In this document: positions 1 to 12,772 of the stretch, piece by piece
Layout: the number at the start of each line of letters is the position of its first letter
How positions within the stretch are numbered: position 1 is the first letter of the stretch
From: Scatophagus argus
Taxonomy: Eukaryota; Chordata; Actinopteri; Scatophagidae
Direction: 5' to 3'
NCBI RefSeq assembly: GCF_020382885.2
Contig: NC_058514.1
Coordinates: 12,200,249 to 12,264,248 of the forward strand
DNA length: 64,000 bases
Made by a program: the position numbers and the translations under genes
The notes under the pieces: model-generated
Seen by the model: only the letters and a program-made list of their open reading frames with translations
Databases searched by the model: none
Told to the model about the DNA's origin: nothing

Positions 1-576
1 AAGTCTTAAAAACTAAATTTCAACACAGTGCCCCACTACAAGACAGATCAGAAGACTAAGAAATAATGCATGACTGGCCTGAGTTGATCTCGTGCTTCAG
101 TAGAGCAAATTTCTCACAAAAAACTTGCAGTTCATGAAATTTTTAAAGTCATTGTCCTCATGATAACATTGGACCTTTTGTGAAAATTTGGGGCCTTGAC
201 ACAGTTACCTCCTTTCCCTTTAAATATGCATCTCCCTGGCAATTTTGAAACATGCCACCAAACATACATACAGCATGCATGGTTGCCTTGAATGTCATAA
301 GTCTTGCTCTCTGCCCTAACAAATCCCATATTAAAGCCCATATAAAGTCCAAAGTACATGTATGTTTTTAAGCCTACAATACAGACCAGAACTGCCACCA
401 AGAAATGTTAAAATATCCAGTCTATAACGATCTGCAAAAATGTGTACACAAAGCACATTACTTAAAAGCACTGATGCATTCAGCATTTTCTATTTATATG
501 CTCTGTAATTTTCAGAAAATCTATTCAAAATTTGTCATTTTGAAACAGTTGTGTGTGCCTTCTCAACATGTTCCAG
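1..576 (+). other. Intron of the left SLCO1 gene
   Basis: This is intronic sequence upstream of the first visible exon. I looked for the expected preceding exon (GNLL...GAKLHRP, present in the second copy at 15356-15488) and did not find it, so it lies further left. The region ends in a usable acceptor (ttccag at 571-576). Confidence 0.7.
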
Positions 577-3500
577 GTATAAATATGAGACCAGTGTGTC
601 TCACAATACAGCTGTCAACAGCACTGAGAGCATCCTGCCCTGTCACTACAACCACACTCTGAATGACGCAGATGAGACCCCTGATTTAAAGGCCAGAGCA
701 GGTACATGGCAAACACTCTCACTGCATTAGCGCTCTCAGTTTTCATCTTAGAGATGATACCAAATTGATGCATTCAGAAGATGAACAATGCAAAAAATAG
801 AGAATTGTCAACACTGTATCCAGTTTCAGTGCACATTCGAATTGTTTGTCCTCCCCTCAGCTTGTGAAAAGGCAGCTGGCTCATCTATGTGGATTTATGT
901 ATTCTTGGGAAACATGCTGCGTGGAATTGGAGAGACCCCCATCATGCCTCTGGGTGTGTCCTACTTGGATGACTTCTCCCTAGAAGAGAACACTCCTTTC
1001 TATTTGGGTTAGTTACTTTTTGCTTACTGTTGTCTGTGGAAGTTTTTCTGACATTACATTACATTATTTTAAACTTATAATGCTGAATTAATATCACAGT
1101 ACTAATAAATGGTTTCTTTTTCTGTTTCTCGGATCGCCAGCGTGCATCCATACAGTGGGAATTTTAGGACCGATGTTTGGGTTCATGCTCGGGTCCTACC
1201 TTGCCAAGATCTATGTGGACATTGGATCTGTGGATTTAGGTATGTGGGTAAAAAGTATAAGTGTGTTAATGTGGCACAGCATGCAGACTAAATACTGGGT
1301 AATTATTTTTTAGAATACTTCTCATCTTATATCATTTGTGCCTGCCCACTGAATCAGTGTTGCTTTTGACCGATAAGATAAACATTGAATGATTGCCTCT
1401 GCGCAAACCTCTAAAACTGAACTCCTCCGTCAATCAAGTGCCCCTCAACCAAAAAGTTAAACCTAAACTTTATTTACTGCAAGGATTAGAACTGTTTGAC
1501 TGAATGCTCCAATCCTCCTGTTAATGTCTAAGCTTCCACAATAAAAAGGGCAATGGTAGTCTTATTAGCACAATCACCTTTATAATATCCTATCATTGAT
1601 CATCTTCCTCTCACAGACAGCATCACCATCAACCATAAGGACTCCCGCTGGGTGGGGGCCTGGTGGCTGGGCTTCCTTGTGACTGGCGTATTGATCTTGG
1701 TGTCCAGTATCCCATTCTGGTTCCTGCCCAAGTCGTTGCCCAAACAAGGGAAAGAGGAGAGCCGGAATAAAGGCACAGAGCTTACCACGGTGCCAGAGCA
1801 GGAGAATTTCCTTCCAGAGGAAAACCCGGATCATGAGGAGGAGAAGCCGGTTACATTCAAAGAGATGGCTAAAGGTACCATCCAGGCTGTTGCATCAGTA
1901 CAAACACTGTGAGGTCCTAAGGTGGTGGTAACATACAACACTCTGCATTTAAGCACAGGACATCACATACCACCTAATAGAAAACATATTTAAACATAAG
2001 GCTTTTCATTATTTTTTTTAATTAAATTTTAATGCTTTTATTACATGTTCCACAAATACAACCGTTTAATTATTATCACGCTCAAAGACGATCTCTTCCA
2101 AAAGACTTTATCTGTGAGCCGCTGAAGAATGCATGCCATAAACTACTTATGAGATTTCAAACAACAAGAATTATGCCACTGTGCAAACAGTTTTCAGGGT
2201 GAATGTGTTTAATCATTAACCAAGTATAGCCCAGGCCACACTAGCAACCCTGAGTCCTGGACCTACCGTGACCAACTATCATTAAATCTGGGCAAGGACT
2301 GAAGGACGCATCAGGACAGATGTGGAAACAGTTCCGCCATGAACACAACTATTACACAGCATCATATCAAAATAACAATAAAGAATTCTTCCAGAACGCT
2401 CATGTGACCAGTATGTCAAGGTTACTGAATGATGCTATTGCGCGTATGTTAAATTAGTCTCTGTTGGCATGTGAGTTTCAACAAGTCGACTATAAACATC
2501 ATATGCTAGAAGGAAATTAGTTCAGCTTAGGTAACATATGTATATAAATTAAAAGTAAGCCTTGCAATATGTATGTGTGTACAAACATATACATCATTAT
2601 AGATATACACAGGTGTATGTAAAATACATTTAAGTTTTTACATAGTATTACCATTTAAATGTATGTACCTTTATTTAACTTCTCAACTGCTGCTACTGCT
2701 TTTACATTCACCCCAGAAATAATTAGGAGTTGCATATGTCAATAAAACTATTTAGCTATAATCTCTCTTTGTCTTTTGTTCTTCACTAGATTTCATTCCA
2801 TCCCTGAGGAGACTCTTCAGGAACAGCGTATACCCATTGATGATCCTCACCTACCTGGTGGTCGTTAATGGCTTCATTGGCATGATCACTTTCAAGCCAA
2901 AGTTCATGGAGCAAATCTATGGCCAGTCAGCCTCCAAGGCCATTTTCCTCATAGGTACGGAGCAATAACTGATCCCCGAATTACTTACTGTGGTGACTGC
3001 CCCTTGTAGCCCAAGACAACTGAAACAATGATGTTATTGAAGGGAAGTGTGATCGCGAGAGATAAAGCTGACTCCAAATGTAAGCACTAAATACCCAACT
3101 ATTGGTTGTCATTTTGTGTGTAGCCTGTTAAGAAGTACCCTGAGCTATGATTAGCATTTTATGACTGTTTACCAGCACGACTAGCAGTGTTATTGTTGGA
3201 TTACATGGACATTTAAAAGTCATTGAGACTTTTCAGTCAGGTGACTTCCAACCAGGGGTACTTGTGCACCTTGGGGTCAAGGAAAGATTGTGGAGGAGCT
3301 CCAATATTCAAAAAAACAAACAAACAAACAACCCAAAAAACAAAACTTCTGTAACACCCTACTACTGTTGTGAATGAGAACGCATGAGGTTGCAAATACA
3401 TATTTTAAACTAATTAGCCAATTAGTACTGAAAAAGGGTTCAAAGATATATTCTTAGTTAAATAGTTGAAATAAAAGTATTGATTTGAACCAGTTAGCTA

Positions 3501-6500
3501 AAAATAATGGATGAATTGTTAAAAGAGTTAGCAAAAAGGATTAATGATTAAAATACCAAAAGTATTAAATACTTAAAACTCACTGATAAATGGTTAAAGT
3601 ATAAACCTAAAGGTCTTTATTGGTTACGCATTGTGGAAATCCACAAAAAGCAAATACTGAATAGTTTAAACCAGTTAGCTTAAAATAACACCAAAACTGT
3701 TAAAATAGTTAGGTAAAAGTGTTGGTTAAATAGTTAAAATCACTCAAATATAGGAAATGAAATGGTTGGCTAAAAAAAAAAAGAAGAGGAAAAAGAACTA
3801 TAGAGCATCAATAACATGAGCACTCACAGGTGTAATAATAGGTAGATAGATAGATAGATATACTTTATTGATCCCAGGCTGGGAAATTACAGTGCAGCAG
3901 CAGCAGCATTACATGCAATAAGCAATACAAAATGTGTTAAAAATAGCAACATACAAAGCAATATAAAAAAGTGTATATACAACAAATAAACAGTGTAAAT
4001 GCTTATCAGTCACAGGCTGCTCCAACATTTTTTTCAAAGGTAAACAATTATCAAAAAACATGGCATAGTAAATATTACATAGAATTACAAAAATGACAAG
4101 AATTGCACCATTCACGTTTTTAGCCTGATGAAAATTTAACTCCTGTATGCAACTGACCGAACAGGATTTGTTATTTGTAGATCAAGTACAAAGGGTCAAA
4201 GCACTCATCTTTCCTCGAGGGCTCAAATTCCATGTGGATTGACTGATATTTTCAGATCGCAGAAAATCAGGCAAATCCTGTTTCATCTCATCCAGTAGGC
4301 TCAGTTGGGTTCAGTTCATATATCTAAAACATAATCAAAATACTTCAAAGGTATCCATGAGAGTATTTTACAGTTCCTCAGTTCTCTTTGTACAGTTGAA
4401 CAGCTCTCATGCTTATGTGATGCCTGATATTAATGGCACATTTTTTTATTATCAAATTGTGATTATGGAGATAATTTTGTTTTATTGTATTTCCTGGACC
4501 CCGCGACCCTGACGGATAAGTGATATAGAAAATGAATGAATGAATGTATTTCCTGGATATATTTATTTTAATCAACCCACCCATTCACCCATTCATTCAA
4601 TTGTCCATCCAGGTATACTGAACTTGCCAGCAGTGGCTCTGGGAATCATCACAGGAGGATTTGTACTGAAACGTTTCAAACTGGGTGTCATTGGAGCAGC
4701 CAGGGTGGCAGTTGCTGCCTCCATTGGGTCCTGTTCTCTGCTTTTCATTCAGGCCTTCATCCACTGTGACATTGCAGAGGTGGCAGGTCTTACTGTCTCA
4801 TATCATGGGTGAGTGGCAAGTTTAAATCATCCTTGTCAAAATTTGCAACTAAAATATCTTTGAGTCCATCACTGATTAAGAATAACCTCTATGGAAATGA
4901 AATTATGCCTCACTGGAACAATGTCCCCTACTCATGCGTGTTCATCTCGTTCACGTCTATGCACACCAGGGTACCTCAGGTGTCCTATGACCGCCAGACT
5001 TTGCTGTCACAGTGCAACATGGGCTGCGCCTGCTCGATGAAACAGTGGGACCCAGTATGTGCCTACAATGGCATGACGTATGCCTCACCGTGTCTGGCTG
5101 GCTGCCAGACCTCTACTGGCACTGGCAGGGAAATGGTGAGACAGCAAGTTATATTTCCTCATAGTAGTAGATAAGACTGGTAGATTAAAGGTGAGAGAAA
5201 CACAGGACATTTTAGGGCTTGATATTTGTTTATAATTCTATAAAGTACATGCCCATAAGCCCAGGTTTGATTGTCAGTTAGAATGGTCATACTGTGTAAG
5301 GCTTGCTATACTATAGCTGCAAAGTCCCACTGATGGCTCCTCCAGAATACCTTGTTCATCTTAGTTCACAATATCACAGCACTGGATGGAAAATAACAAA
5401 CATTTTGCCATTCTTAGAACAAGTAGTTGTTCTGGAGTGTGGTGTGAAAATAAAGGCTACTGGGTCATTAACATCAAATGGGTTTGATGCATGATGTGTT
5501 CAGGCAAACATAAATTAGTACTTTAATTATGAAAACCAGATTCTAAAAGCGGCATGTGTAAACAACACCACTAACCCACAGTAAGTACAGGCTGTAGTCA
5601 AAACTAATTATTCACATCTCCATCTTTTGGTTCTTCAGGTGTTTCATAACTGTACCTGTGTTGATGAGATGACGACTCCAGGGATGAACAGGTCTGCAGT
5701 GCTAGGCCAGTGCCCCAGGAGGAGCAACTGTGATCGCACATTCAAAATCTACATGGCTTTGTCCACACTGGGGTCCTTCATTTCAGCCTGTGGGGGCACT
5801 CCAGGATACATCGTCCTCCTCAGGTCAGAGACACTAAAGCTTTTATGACGATTTTGGCATATATAGTGATTTTTATTTATGGAACCCAAGTTAAAATGCC
5901 GGTATAAAGGCCTAATATGATAATGTGTGGGCTAATTTTCCAGATCCATACAGCCTGACCTGAAGGCGCTGGCTTTGGGTATGCAAACACTGATAGTCAG
6001 AACCCTGGGTGAGTACTGAAAACACATGTCGGATTAACCATATTGCAAACGAGAACATGACCTTATATTTTGTTTGTTGAATGGTATGAGTTAGCTCACA
6101 GGATGCAGTAAGCACATGTGACTCTGTGTGTTTTCAGGCGGGATACCCCCTCCTATATACTTTGGAGCACTGATTGACCGAACCTGTTTGAAGTGGGGTA
6201 CCAAGCAATGTGGAGGTCGTGGAGCATGCAGACTCTATGATGCTGATGCATTTAGGTAAGACAAAACCAGACTCTTCCTGAAGAAGATATATTTTAGTCA
6301 TTTGGCATATGACTATATAGATATTAGAAACACCTCAGTGTTCTTTTTGGACATTGCTATGTAGAATTAATTGCTCCAATATTCTTGGTTTGTGCCAGTT
6401 TAAAACAATATTTCAGTATTTTGAGACATATGCTCACTGTCATGTCTTTATTCTGAATATGAAGCTACAGCTAACAGCAAATTAGCTTAGCTAAGCATAA

Positions 6501-7097
6501 AGACTTCAAACAGGGTGAAAGATGGTCTGAAGGTCTGACTCTGTCACCTCTAAGGTCATGAATTAAAACTTTGTGTCTTGTTTTTTTAAATCTGTACAAA
6601 AGTACATAAAGAGAGTCACGTGTGGGATTATTTCCAGGACGTCACTCCTCCCAGCCAAAAACTAGTCCGGCATATAACCATCTTGTCTACATGAAGTGTT
6701 AATTATTGAGCTATTGAGGCCCTGGTAGGCAGACTTTTTGAAGCATAAACATATCCATTGTTTTTTTTAACATTTTATTCAATGTGCAATTTTCATTTGC
6801 TACAATATTTTTTGTTCTGAACTCTAATTTCAAAATGTAGTAAGAAGTTAAAATTAACCTCTTCCTGTTTACTTTACTTACAGAATGACATTCATGGGCT
6901 TGATTACTGGATTATACCTCCTATCCAACATTCTGTGGGGAGGCGTCTACCGCAGAGTTGTCAAGAGACACAAGAAGTTAGCACTGAGGAAACAGGCCAA
7001 AGAAAATGGACTAGAGGATAACTGCCAAGGCAATGGACATGCCAGCATCAGTATTGCCAAAAACAAAGACGACACAGACAAGGAGAGTACCATTTAA
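577..7097 (+). CDS. Solute carrier organic anion transporter, SLCO1/OATP1 family (5' end off window)
   Basis: This encodes a plasma-membrane, sodium-independent organic anion transporter (OATP1 family; substrates such as thyroid hormones, bile acids and steroid conjugates are known for the family). Eleven coding exons are visible: 577-701, 861-1007, 1141-1239, 1617-1874, 2790-2954, 4613-4808, 4970-5135, 5639-5823, 5944-6008, 6138-6255 and 6884-7097 (stop TAA). They join in one frame to give 578 residues; the N-terminus and first membrane segments are missing because the gene runs off the left edge. The OATP signature D-x-RWVGAWW-x-GFL is encoded at 1640-1678. The large extracellular loop 5 (exons 7-8) has a Kazal-like region with ten cysteines. 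Loop 2 (exon 1) has NST and NHT glycosylation sequons. The protein ends in ESTI, which fits a class I PDZ ligand. It is paralogous to the gene at 12773-22355. Introns hold only repeats and AT-rich DNA. The subfamily letter (1c/1d/other) cannot be fixed from sequence alone. Confidence 0.93.
3390..3770. repeat. Degenerate AT-rich repeat in SLCO1 intron
   Basis: About 380 bases of intron are built from loosely repeated units resembling aatagttaaaat/gttagctaaaa (for example near 3470, 3500, 3670, 3700 and 3730). The unit length is irregular, so this is a decayed minisatellite-like tract. No coding potential is seen. Confidence 0.5.
3840..3915 (-). mobile_element. 3' tail of a non-LTR retrotransposon with (TAGA)n microsatellite
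   Basis: The + strand reads tagataga repeats followed by actttattgatccc and a gggaaatt segment. On the minus strand this is the familiar fish LINE 3' end: ggaaatt, gggatcaataaagt (which includes AATAAA), then a TATC repeat tail. The body of the element to the right is too decayed to define. It lies in the intron between SLCO1 exons 5 and 6 (2790-2954 and 4613-4808). Confidence 0.6.
4486..4557 (+). mobile_element. 5'-truncated LINE/SINE tail with 13-bp target-site duplication
   Basis: A 46-base insert (4499-4544) reads ccgcgaccctgacggataag, then a short link and a (GAAT)n tail, the 3' end shared by many fish LINE/SINE elements. It is bracketed by a perfect 13-bp direct repeat, TGTATTTCCTGGA, at 4486-4498 and 4545-4557. 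That is the mark of target-primed reverse transcription with extreme 5' truncation. It sits about 55 bases before an SLCO1 splice acceptor (4613). Confidence 0.75.
6400..6690 (+). mobile_element. Partial copy of a long-inverted-repeat MITE family
   Basis: The SLCO1 intron before the last exon carries gacatatgctcactgtcatg, aatatgaagctacagc, the agcttagctaagcataaag core and a downstream block (tctgtacaaaagtac, ggacgtcactcctcccagcc). Related words recur at 7.98-8.52, 12.44-12.60 and 20.75-21.29 kb, so this is a dispersed non-autonomous element. This copy is the left part only. Confidence 0.55.
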
Positions 7098-9190
7098 GGC
7101 AATGCCATTGCATAATGCAGGTGAAAATCGCAGATTTGGACCAAATGTGGTAATGGTGCAGTATGCTTTGGTCCTTTAGCTGCACTCTTTCTTCTTTACA
7201 CATATTCTACTGAAAACATCAACTGCTGTTTGTTCACTTCAAAGGTCAAAAATCCTGACAAGCGCTTAGTGTTAATATGACCAGCAATCGAATGACATGA
7301 AATGATACGCGATCCACACCTGAGTTCACTTTAGCTTGACTTCCTCTGTCAGAGAAAACAATAACAAAACATACCAGATATTTGGTACACATTGTGTCCA
7401 TACTTAGATAGCTTTACGTCATGATAGTTATGTCTCATCCCAGCTTTACATTCAAAGTCATTTATGTGTAGTGACAGTTTAACATATATACAGTAAATGT
7501 ACAGTGTATGTAAAGTGTATAGTTTTAAATACTAGGCTACTTAAGTAAAATGCAGCAGCAACTTTAGTAACATGACATATTATCAATGTATTTTCAGTTG
7601 ATAATGTTTGCGTTCATGTTTATTTCAGGGACAGTGAGAGTTTGTTAGATTATTCAACCTGTGGCATAGTCTACAGTGAGTAGTATCGTAATGAAGATAG
7701 TGAGGGTAGCTAAGGTTTAGGTTTAGGGTGTGTAAGAGTTTACTTAAAAGGTTAGAGTCAGCAGCCCAGCACAAACATGCCCAGTAAGGAGCTAACCTAA
7801 ATATACAAAGAGGAAACAAGTACATGTCACAGATCAGTACTACTTGACAGTGTGTCTGTATCTCTGAGCACCATACAAATGCAAAGTTGTTGGAGGAGGG
7901 GGCAGGCATAGTGCATTTTTGTTGAGGTGCAAGTTAAATAATTTGAAACTCCAAGCAAACCTGCCTGCTCTCGCAAAATATGAGTCATGAGTAAAATTCA
8001 GCTTATTTGCATCAAATTAATATCACCTTCATGTCTGTAGGCTCAATACATGAAGCTACAAATGGTGGGAAATATCTAGCCTGGATCATTCCAAAGCTAA
8101 CAGTCTGCCTACCAGTACCTCTGAAGCTCATTTAATATATCATGTTTGTTTAATTTACACAAAAACCAAAGTGTAAAAAGGAGACATTCTGGTTTTTACA
8201 AATAAATGTAAAAACAAATGGCTGCTTCCATAATTCCATACTGATGCTCTATTTAGTATGCTAAAAGAGCATGGGAGATAGTACTCATATAGTGGTATGC
8301 AAGTAATGAATATCCCAGAATGCAGTGCAACATAACAGCAACACAACAACATGTTGGTAAGCTTCCCTCTGTGCTCAGTCTTTCTGCTAAGCTAAGCTAA
8401 CCAGCTGCTGGCAGCAGCTTAAAATTTATCATTCAGACATGAGGGTGACATCAGTCTTTTTTCAGGACAAAGTGCGTATTTCTCTAAATGTGGAATTGTT
8501 GCTTTAAGACATTTTAAGTCCATTTTAAATAATAATAAAAAATGTACACTGACAAAATTATAGTCTAGATTTTATTGTAAATTGCTGGAATTGTGGCCCA
8601 GCATAACACATATTATGGTCTCCTAAGATACGCACTGAGTGTCTTTTCAAATGTGAATTCATCTTTAAAGGGGATAACAGCTACAAACAGTAGCAGTACA
8701 CACGTTGTATTTGAGTTGACGTTTCATTTGTGCATTGAGAAATTACATCTGTGTGCTCATGCTAAAAAAAAAGCCTGATAACCTTTATTCTGACTGTTGG
8801 CAATGTGCGCCAGCAACATTTGTCATGTCTGGATAGCTCTCCTGTCTGACATTGCACACACATCTTGTTACATCATTACACAAATGCCAAAGGTCATGAA
8901 CATTTTTACAATCCTTTGACTTATCAGAGTTTGTCTGGAAAGGTTCACCAGTTTATGTATAAGTGGAGTTTAACTCGGATTTCTGTGATGTTTTTAGTTA
9001 TTGATTTCAATGTATCGTCAGTTAATATCGATAATTACTGTTAATGATACATTTTTATATTGACATGTTTGTATTGTGTCCACATATTTTTACTGCATGA
9101 TTTTTTCAGCCCTTTTTTAAAATGATTTTGTTCATTGTCCTTGAAGCATATCTGTAAATATTAATAAAGACACTTGTTATTTGTCCCTCA
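7098..9190 (+). other. Probable 3' UTR of the left SLCO1 gene
   Basis: No ORF of interest follows the TAA stop. A canonical AATAAA at 9163-9168 is the likely poly(A) signal, giving a UTR of about 2.1 kb. The UTR contains a copy of the MITE family (about 7980-8520). Its exact end cannot be fixed without transcript data. Confidence 0.5.
7980..8520. mobile_element. Copy of the long-inverted-repeat MITE family inside the SLCO1 3' UTR
   Basis: The left part has catgaagctac, tctgcctaccagtacctctg and acaaaaaccaaagtgtaaaa. The right part has the opposite end, ctgctaagctaagctaacca then cagacatgagggtgacatca. The same words occur in the copies at 6.4, 12.4 and 20.7-21.3 kb. Coordinates are approximate. 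Confidence 0.55.
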
Positions 9191-11450
9191 ATTTACAAGT
9201 GACAAGTTATACCTTTTCCATATCTCAGTGTGTCGCCGTATACAGCATGCTCCAAAGACTGAAACATTTGCAAGGTGAAATATCTTAAATATGCTTATTT
9301 TTGTCTGACAAATATTCTTCTTACCAGGGAGTTCTTCAATTTGAACATTTCACTTGTTTAAAGTTCCGTGATTTTTATTTTTCTAATTTCAACATGACAT
9401 TATAGCTTGTTGTAAACTGAAACTAGAATCAGTAGAATTACTTTTGTTTGATTTGTTTGATCAAAAACAACTTTGTCAAAGTCAGAGATTTTTATTTCAA
9501 ACATCTTATCCTTTCATCACCTCATGTTAACTCTGAGTATCGGCAGACCCAAGAATCAATCTAATTGCCTTTAATAAATAAGCAGATTGTTATTCTTTAT
9601 TATAAGAACAATTAAATCACTATTGCATAATGTATTCTGCCTCTCACCCTGTTTCAGCTGGGATCAGCTCTGGCCACCTGTGACCTTGTTGGAGTTGAGT
9701 AGACAAATACAAAATTTAAGCACATTTTCCTGAGAAAATATGTTTTTTTAATTCTTCTTTGTACCCAGGCAAATGTGTTTGTTTTTAGTCCGGTCACTCT
9801 CTTCTATTCTTTTTTTTTTTTTTTTATTTAATTTTATTGTTGTGTTAGCAGATAATTTTACTTAGATCCCCTTTGCACTATGTACCCAGTCTTATACCCC
9901 GTGTACCTCCACTTCTAAATGTGAATCCCTGAAAGTAAAGAATATATATAGCAATAAATAACATGAGCAGGGCATGAATGTATTATATAGACATGGATAT
10001 GATGGTGCCGTTAAAGGTCTGAAAAATGGCAGTCCAGTCTTTAGCTGTGCACCTGTTGACTTGACAGACTAGATAAATTTATTTACAATTCTTCCTCTGG
10101 AAGAGAAATTGATCTGAAAATGTTTTTTCGATGTCGAAAGTGTCCCCTCTGGACAGCCATACCAGCCAGTTCTGATCACAGGTAAACTTACTCATCATTA
10201 CATACTATTTTTCTGAATAAAGCTACAACATCACCTCATCTTTCTTTTTGTACATGCGCATAACTATATCAGCGTTGCCTGCTTAAAGTTGAAGGCTGTC
10301 ATTACATAACCTGAGCTATCAAACTTTGGCTCCTCTGTGTTTACTTTGTACCTCAGCAGATGTTTTTCTTTAATTGGACAAACAGTGATGTTTACACCCA
10401 GGGTATTGTTGTTCTTTACCTTTAACCATATTATGCAATATACTGTATGCTATTATGACAAATGATTACAATGTTATATGATTGTTTAGCCCTTTGAATA
10501 CACCAATGATAGTTTACTTTAAAAAGGATGAATTGATTGCCATACATTTATTTTTCATTTCATTTATTTACTTCAACATCTTGCACATCAGTCTGTTAGA
10601 ATGTGCAGTATCTGGTTTCACCAGCAGGCTGCAGTCTATACAACAATACAGCATCTGCTGTCAGGTACTACAAAGACACTGAAGGCATCTCACTGCTTCT
10701 ATTTGTACAAACCAAAGTCAGTAAGACATAAGAAGTTTGCTATGGAGAATTTTATTAAAACAATGGCATATGTATCTGTGTATTAGGGATATAACAGTAA
10801 CTTGTGGTATAAGGTGCCATGAAGCAGTAACAAACTACATCCTTATTTGAGTGTACCTGAAACTAGATACAGTTACAAAAGACACGTAAAACACTTGTGC
10901 CAAATGCAATATCTGAGAGCCACATATAAATGTTCAGAAAATGGTGAACACCTCCTTCATTGTTGCTGTGAAGGAATGTGAAAGGGTTTAATCTTAATCC
11001 TTGTTGTAAGGGAACAGGCCTGATTATGTGACCTGCTGACTGGTGGCCTGAACCTCCTACCAGTCGCTGGATTATTAGAACATTCCCTGACACATGCTTA
11101 CATTGAAATACACTGTTAATCTTGAAACACATTCTACCACGATTGAGGACTGTCATCCCAGTAATCCAGCAAATCTAAAGAAAGAGTGTGGCTCATTATA
11201 GGTTGGAAGAGTCAGAGTGTAAAATGTATTTCTTCATGTAGATTTTTGAAAGGTAATTTCTACCTTCCTTTGCATCTGATATTTTACCTTGTGAGAAAAA
11301 AAATCCAACAGGCCTGGTTTGAGGTTACTAATCTCTTTCTCTTCGACCTCCCCCCATTCTCTTGTTTCTGTCCCCCTCCTGGACTGGCTGGCATGTGTGC
11401 AGAATAAAAATGTGAGGCCTTTTGTCCCACTGGTTCCAAGTAAATGCTCT
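9190..11450. other. Intergenic spacer between the two SLCO1 genes
   Basis: This is AT-rich sequence with homopolymer T tracts (for example near 9810-9830). No coding exon or convincing repeat boundary is seen. It would hold the upstream promoter of the second SLCO1 gene. Confidence 0.5.
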
Positions 11451-11459
11451 ACCCCCAGA

Positions 11460-12007
11460 CAGGAGAATAGGAGCTAAGGAGGAGCAGGTTTTCCTCCTCT
11501 CTCTCTAGGAAGAGAGACACATGGCTGCTTGAGAGGAGAATAAGAAGACGAAGAAGAAGAAGAGAGGGGAGAGTCTAGCCCCCTCGGCCTGGAGATGCAC
11601 TAGGTAATTTCTTGGTAATTTTCTTCCTCAGTAGTTGCTTTGCAGTAACAATTTTATTAGCTATTTCTCTAAATGTAGCTAAATTTGAAATTTTCATAGT
11701 TCCAGAAATTCCTCTGATAAGAGGAGGTCCTGCTGTCCAAGAAAGAAATCAGATTTAAAGGCGAGCTGCACTTTGGGTGGAAGTATTAACCAGGCTAAAC
11801 CTGAGGAGGATTATTTAACTATGAGGTGAAAACACACCGACTGGCTGCATTATTGTATTACTTTATTTCAGGTTTCCCTCTCTTTCAAGGGCAAGTGAGC
11901 TGTCATCAGAAACCATTTTCTTCTCTGGTATGGATTCAACCTGCAGCTCTTGCTATTTAGTGAGCTGAGAGGATTGTCAGGAGAAGACGCTGGTGGAGTT
12001 TACACAG
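11460..12007 (+). other. Candidate non-coding 5' exons of the second SLCO1 gene
   Basis: Two exon-like blocks precede the coding start. One is purine-rich and ends in tag|gtaatt (exon end 11603). The other runs 11872-12007, bounded by ctttatttcag and a gtacca donor. Neither continues the protein frame. The second contains a short upstream ORF starting at an ATG near 11931 and stopping within 40 bases. Assignment is by position and splice consensus only. Confidence 0.35.
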
Positions 12008-12439
12008 GTACCATTACTGCTCCTCTGTTTTCACTCCCTTTATAAATTCAGACATTCGAGACTGAACTGACAAACATAGTTCTGAACTAGAGGAAATGTT
12101 TTAATACCACAGAAGTCCTAATTAGTTTAAACTGATTTTTAAAATGCATGTTGGTTAAACATCACAATGTTTGTCCAATTAGAAATGTTTTTATGCTCTT
12201 TGATTTGACATATTCAGAAGCTCTTGAAACAACCAATATCACAAGCTTCGATACATTACAGTGCAGTATATAACTGACATAGTGATAATCTTGGTTAGCT
12301 TTGAGCTGGGCTGAAAGCTGAGAACACGGGTTTGGGGTCTGGGCTGGAAGCAGGTCTGAAGACATGATGAGGGACAAAAGACAGGAACCAGAGCAGATGG
12401 ATGACCAAGTTCAATTGAATTAAACATTGACAGTCTTGA

Positions 12440-12600
12440 TTCTCGAGTCTTGATTTTGTTACTCTCAGTCAGAGTTAGGCTAGCTGTCTCTAGTTTCCAG
12501 TTTTTATGCTAAGCTAGGCTGACCTGCTTTATGTTTACTGTACAGACATGAGAGTGGTATCATTCACCTTCTCCTCTAACTCTCAGCATTTATTGTTCCT
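12440..12600 (-). mobile_element. Half copy of the long-inverted-repeat MITE family
   Basis: It contains tttttatgctaagctaggct, cagacatgagagtggtatca and ctctaactctcagc, matching the right end of the copy at 20.75-21.29 kb. It lies in the 5' UTR intron of the second SLCO1 gene. Confidence 0.55.
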
Positions 12601-12772
12601 TTGGAAATCTTTTATGACTTAACACATTATAACACTGAATTTGGTTAAAACCTTTTCATACATTGTCAGCTTGATCTTCCCTCGGTTTTAGTCTATCTAT
12701 TATGTTTGACTGCTTTGCTTGCAGTGCCTGGAGGGAAAGCAGACAGACCGGCAAACAAACATTGGGTATTGG

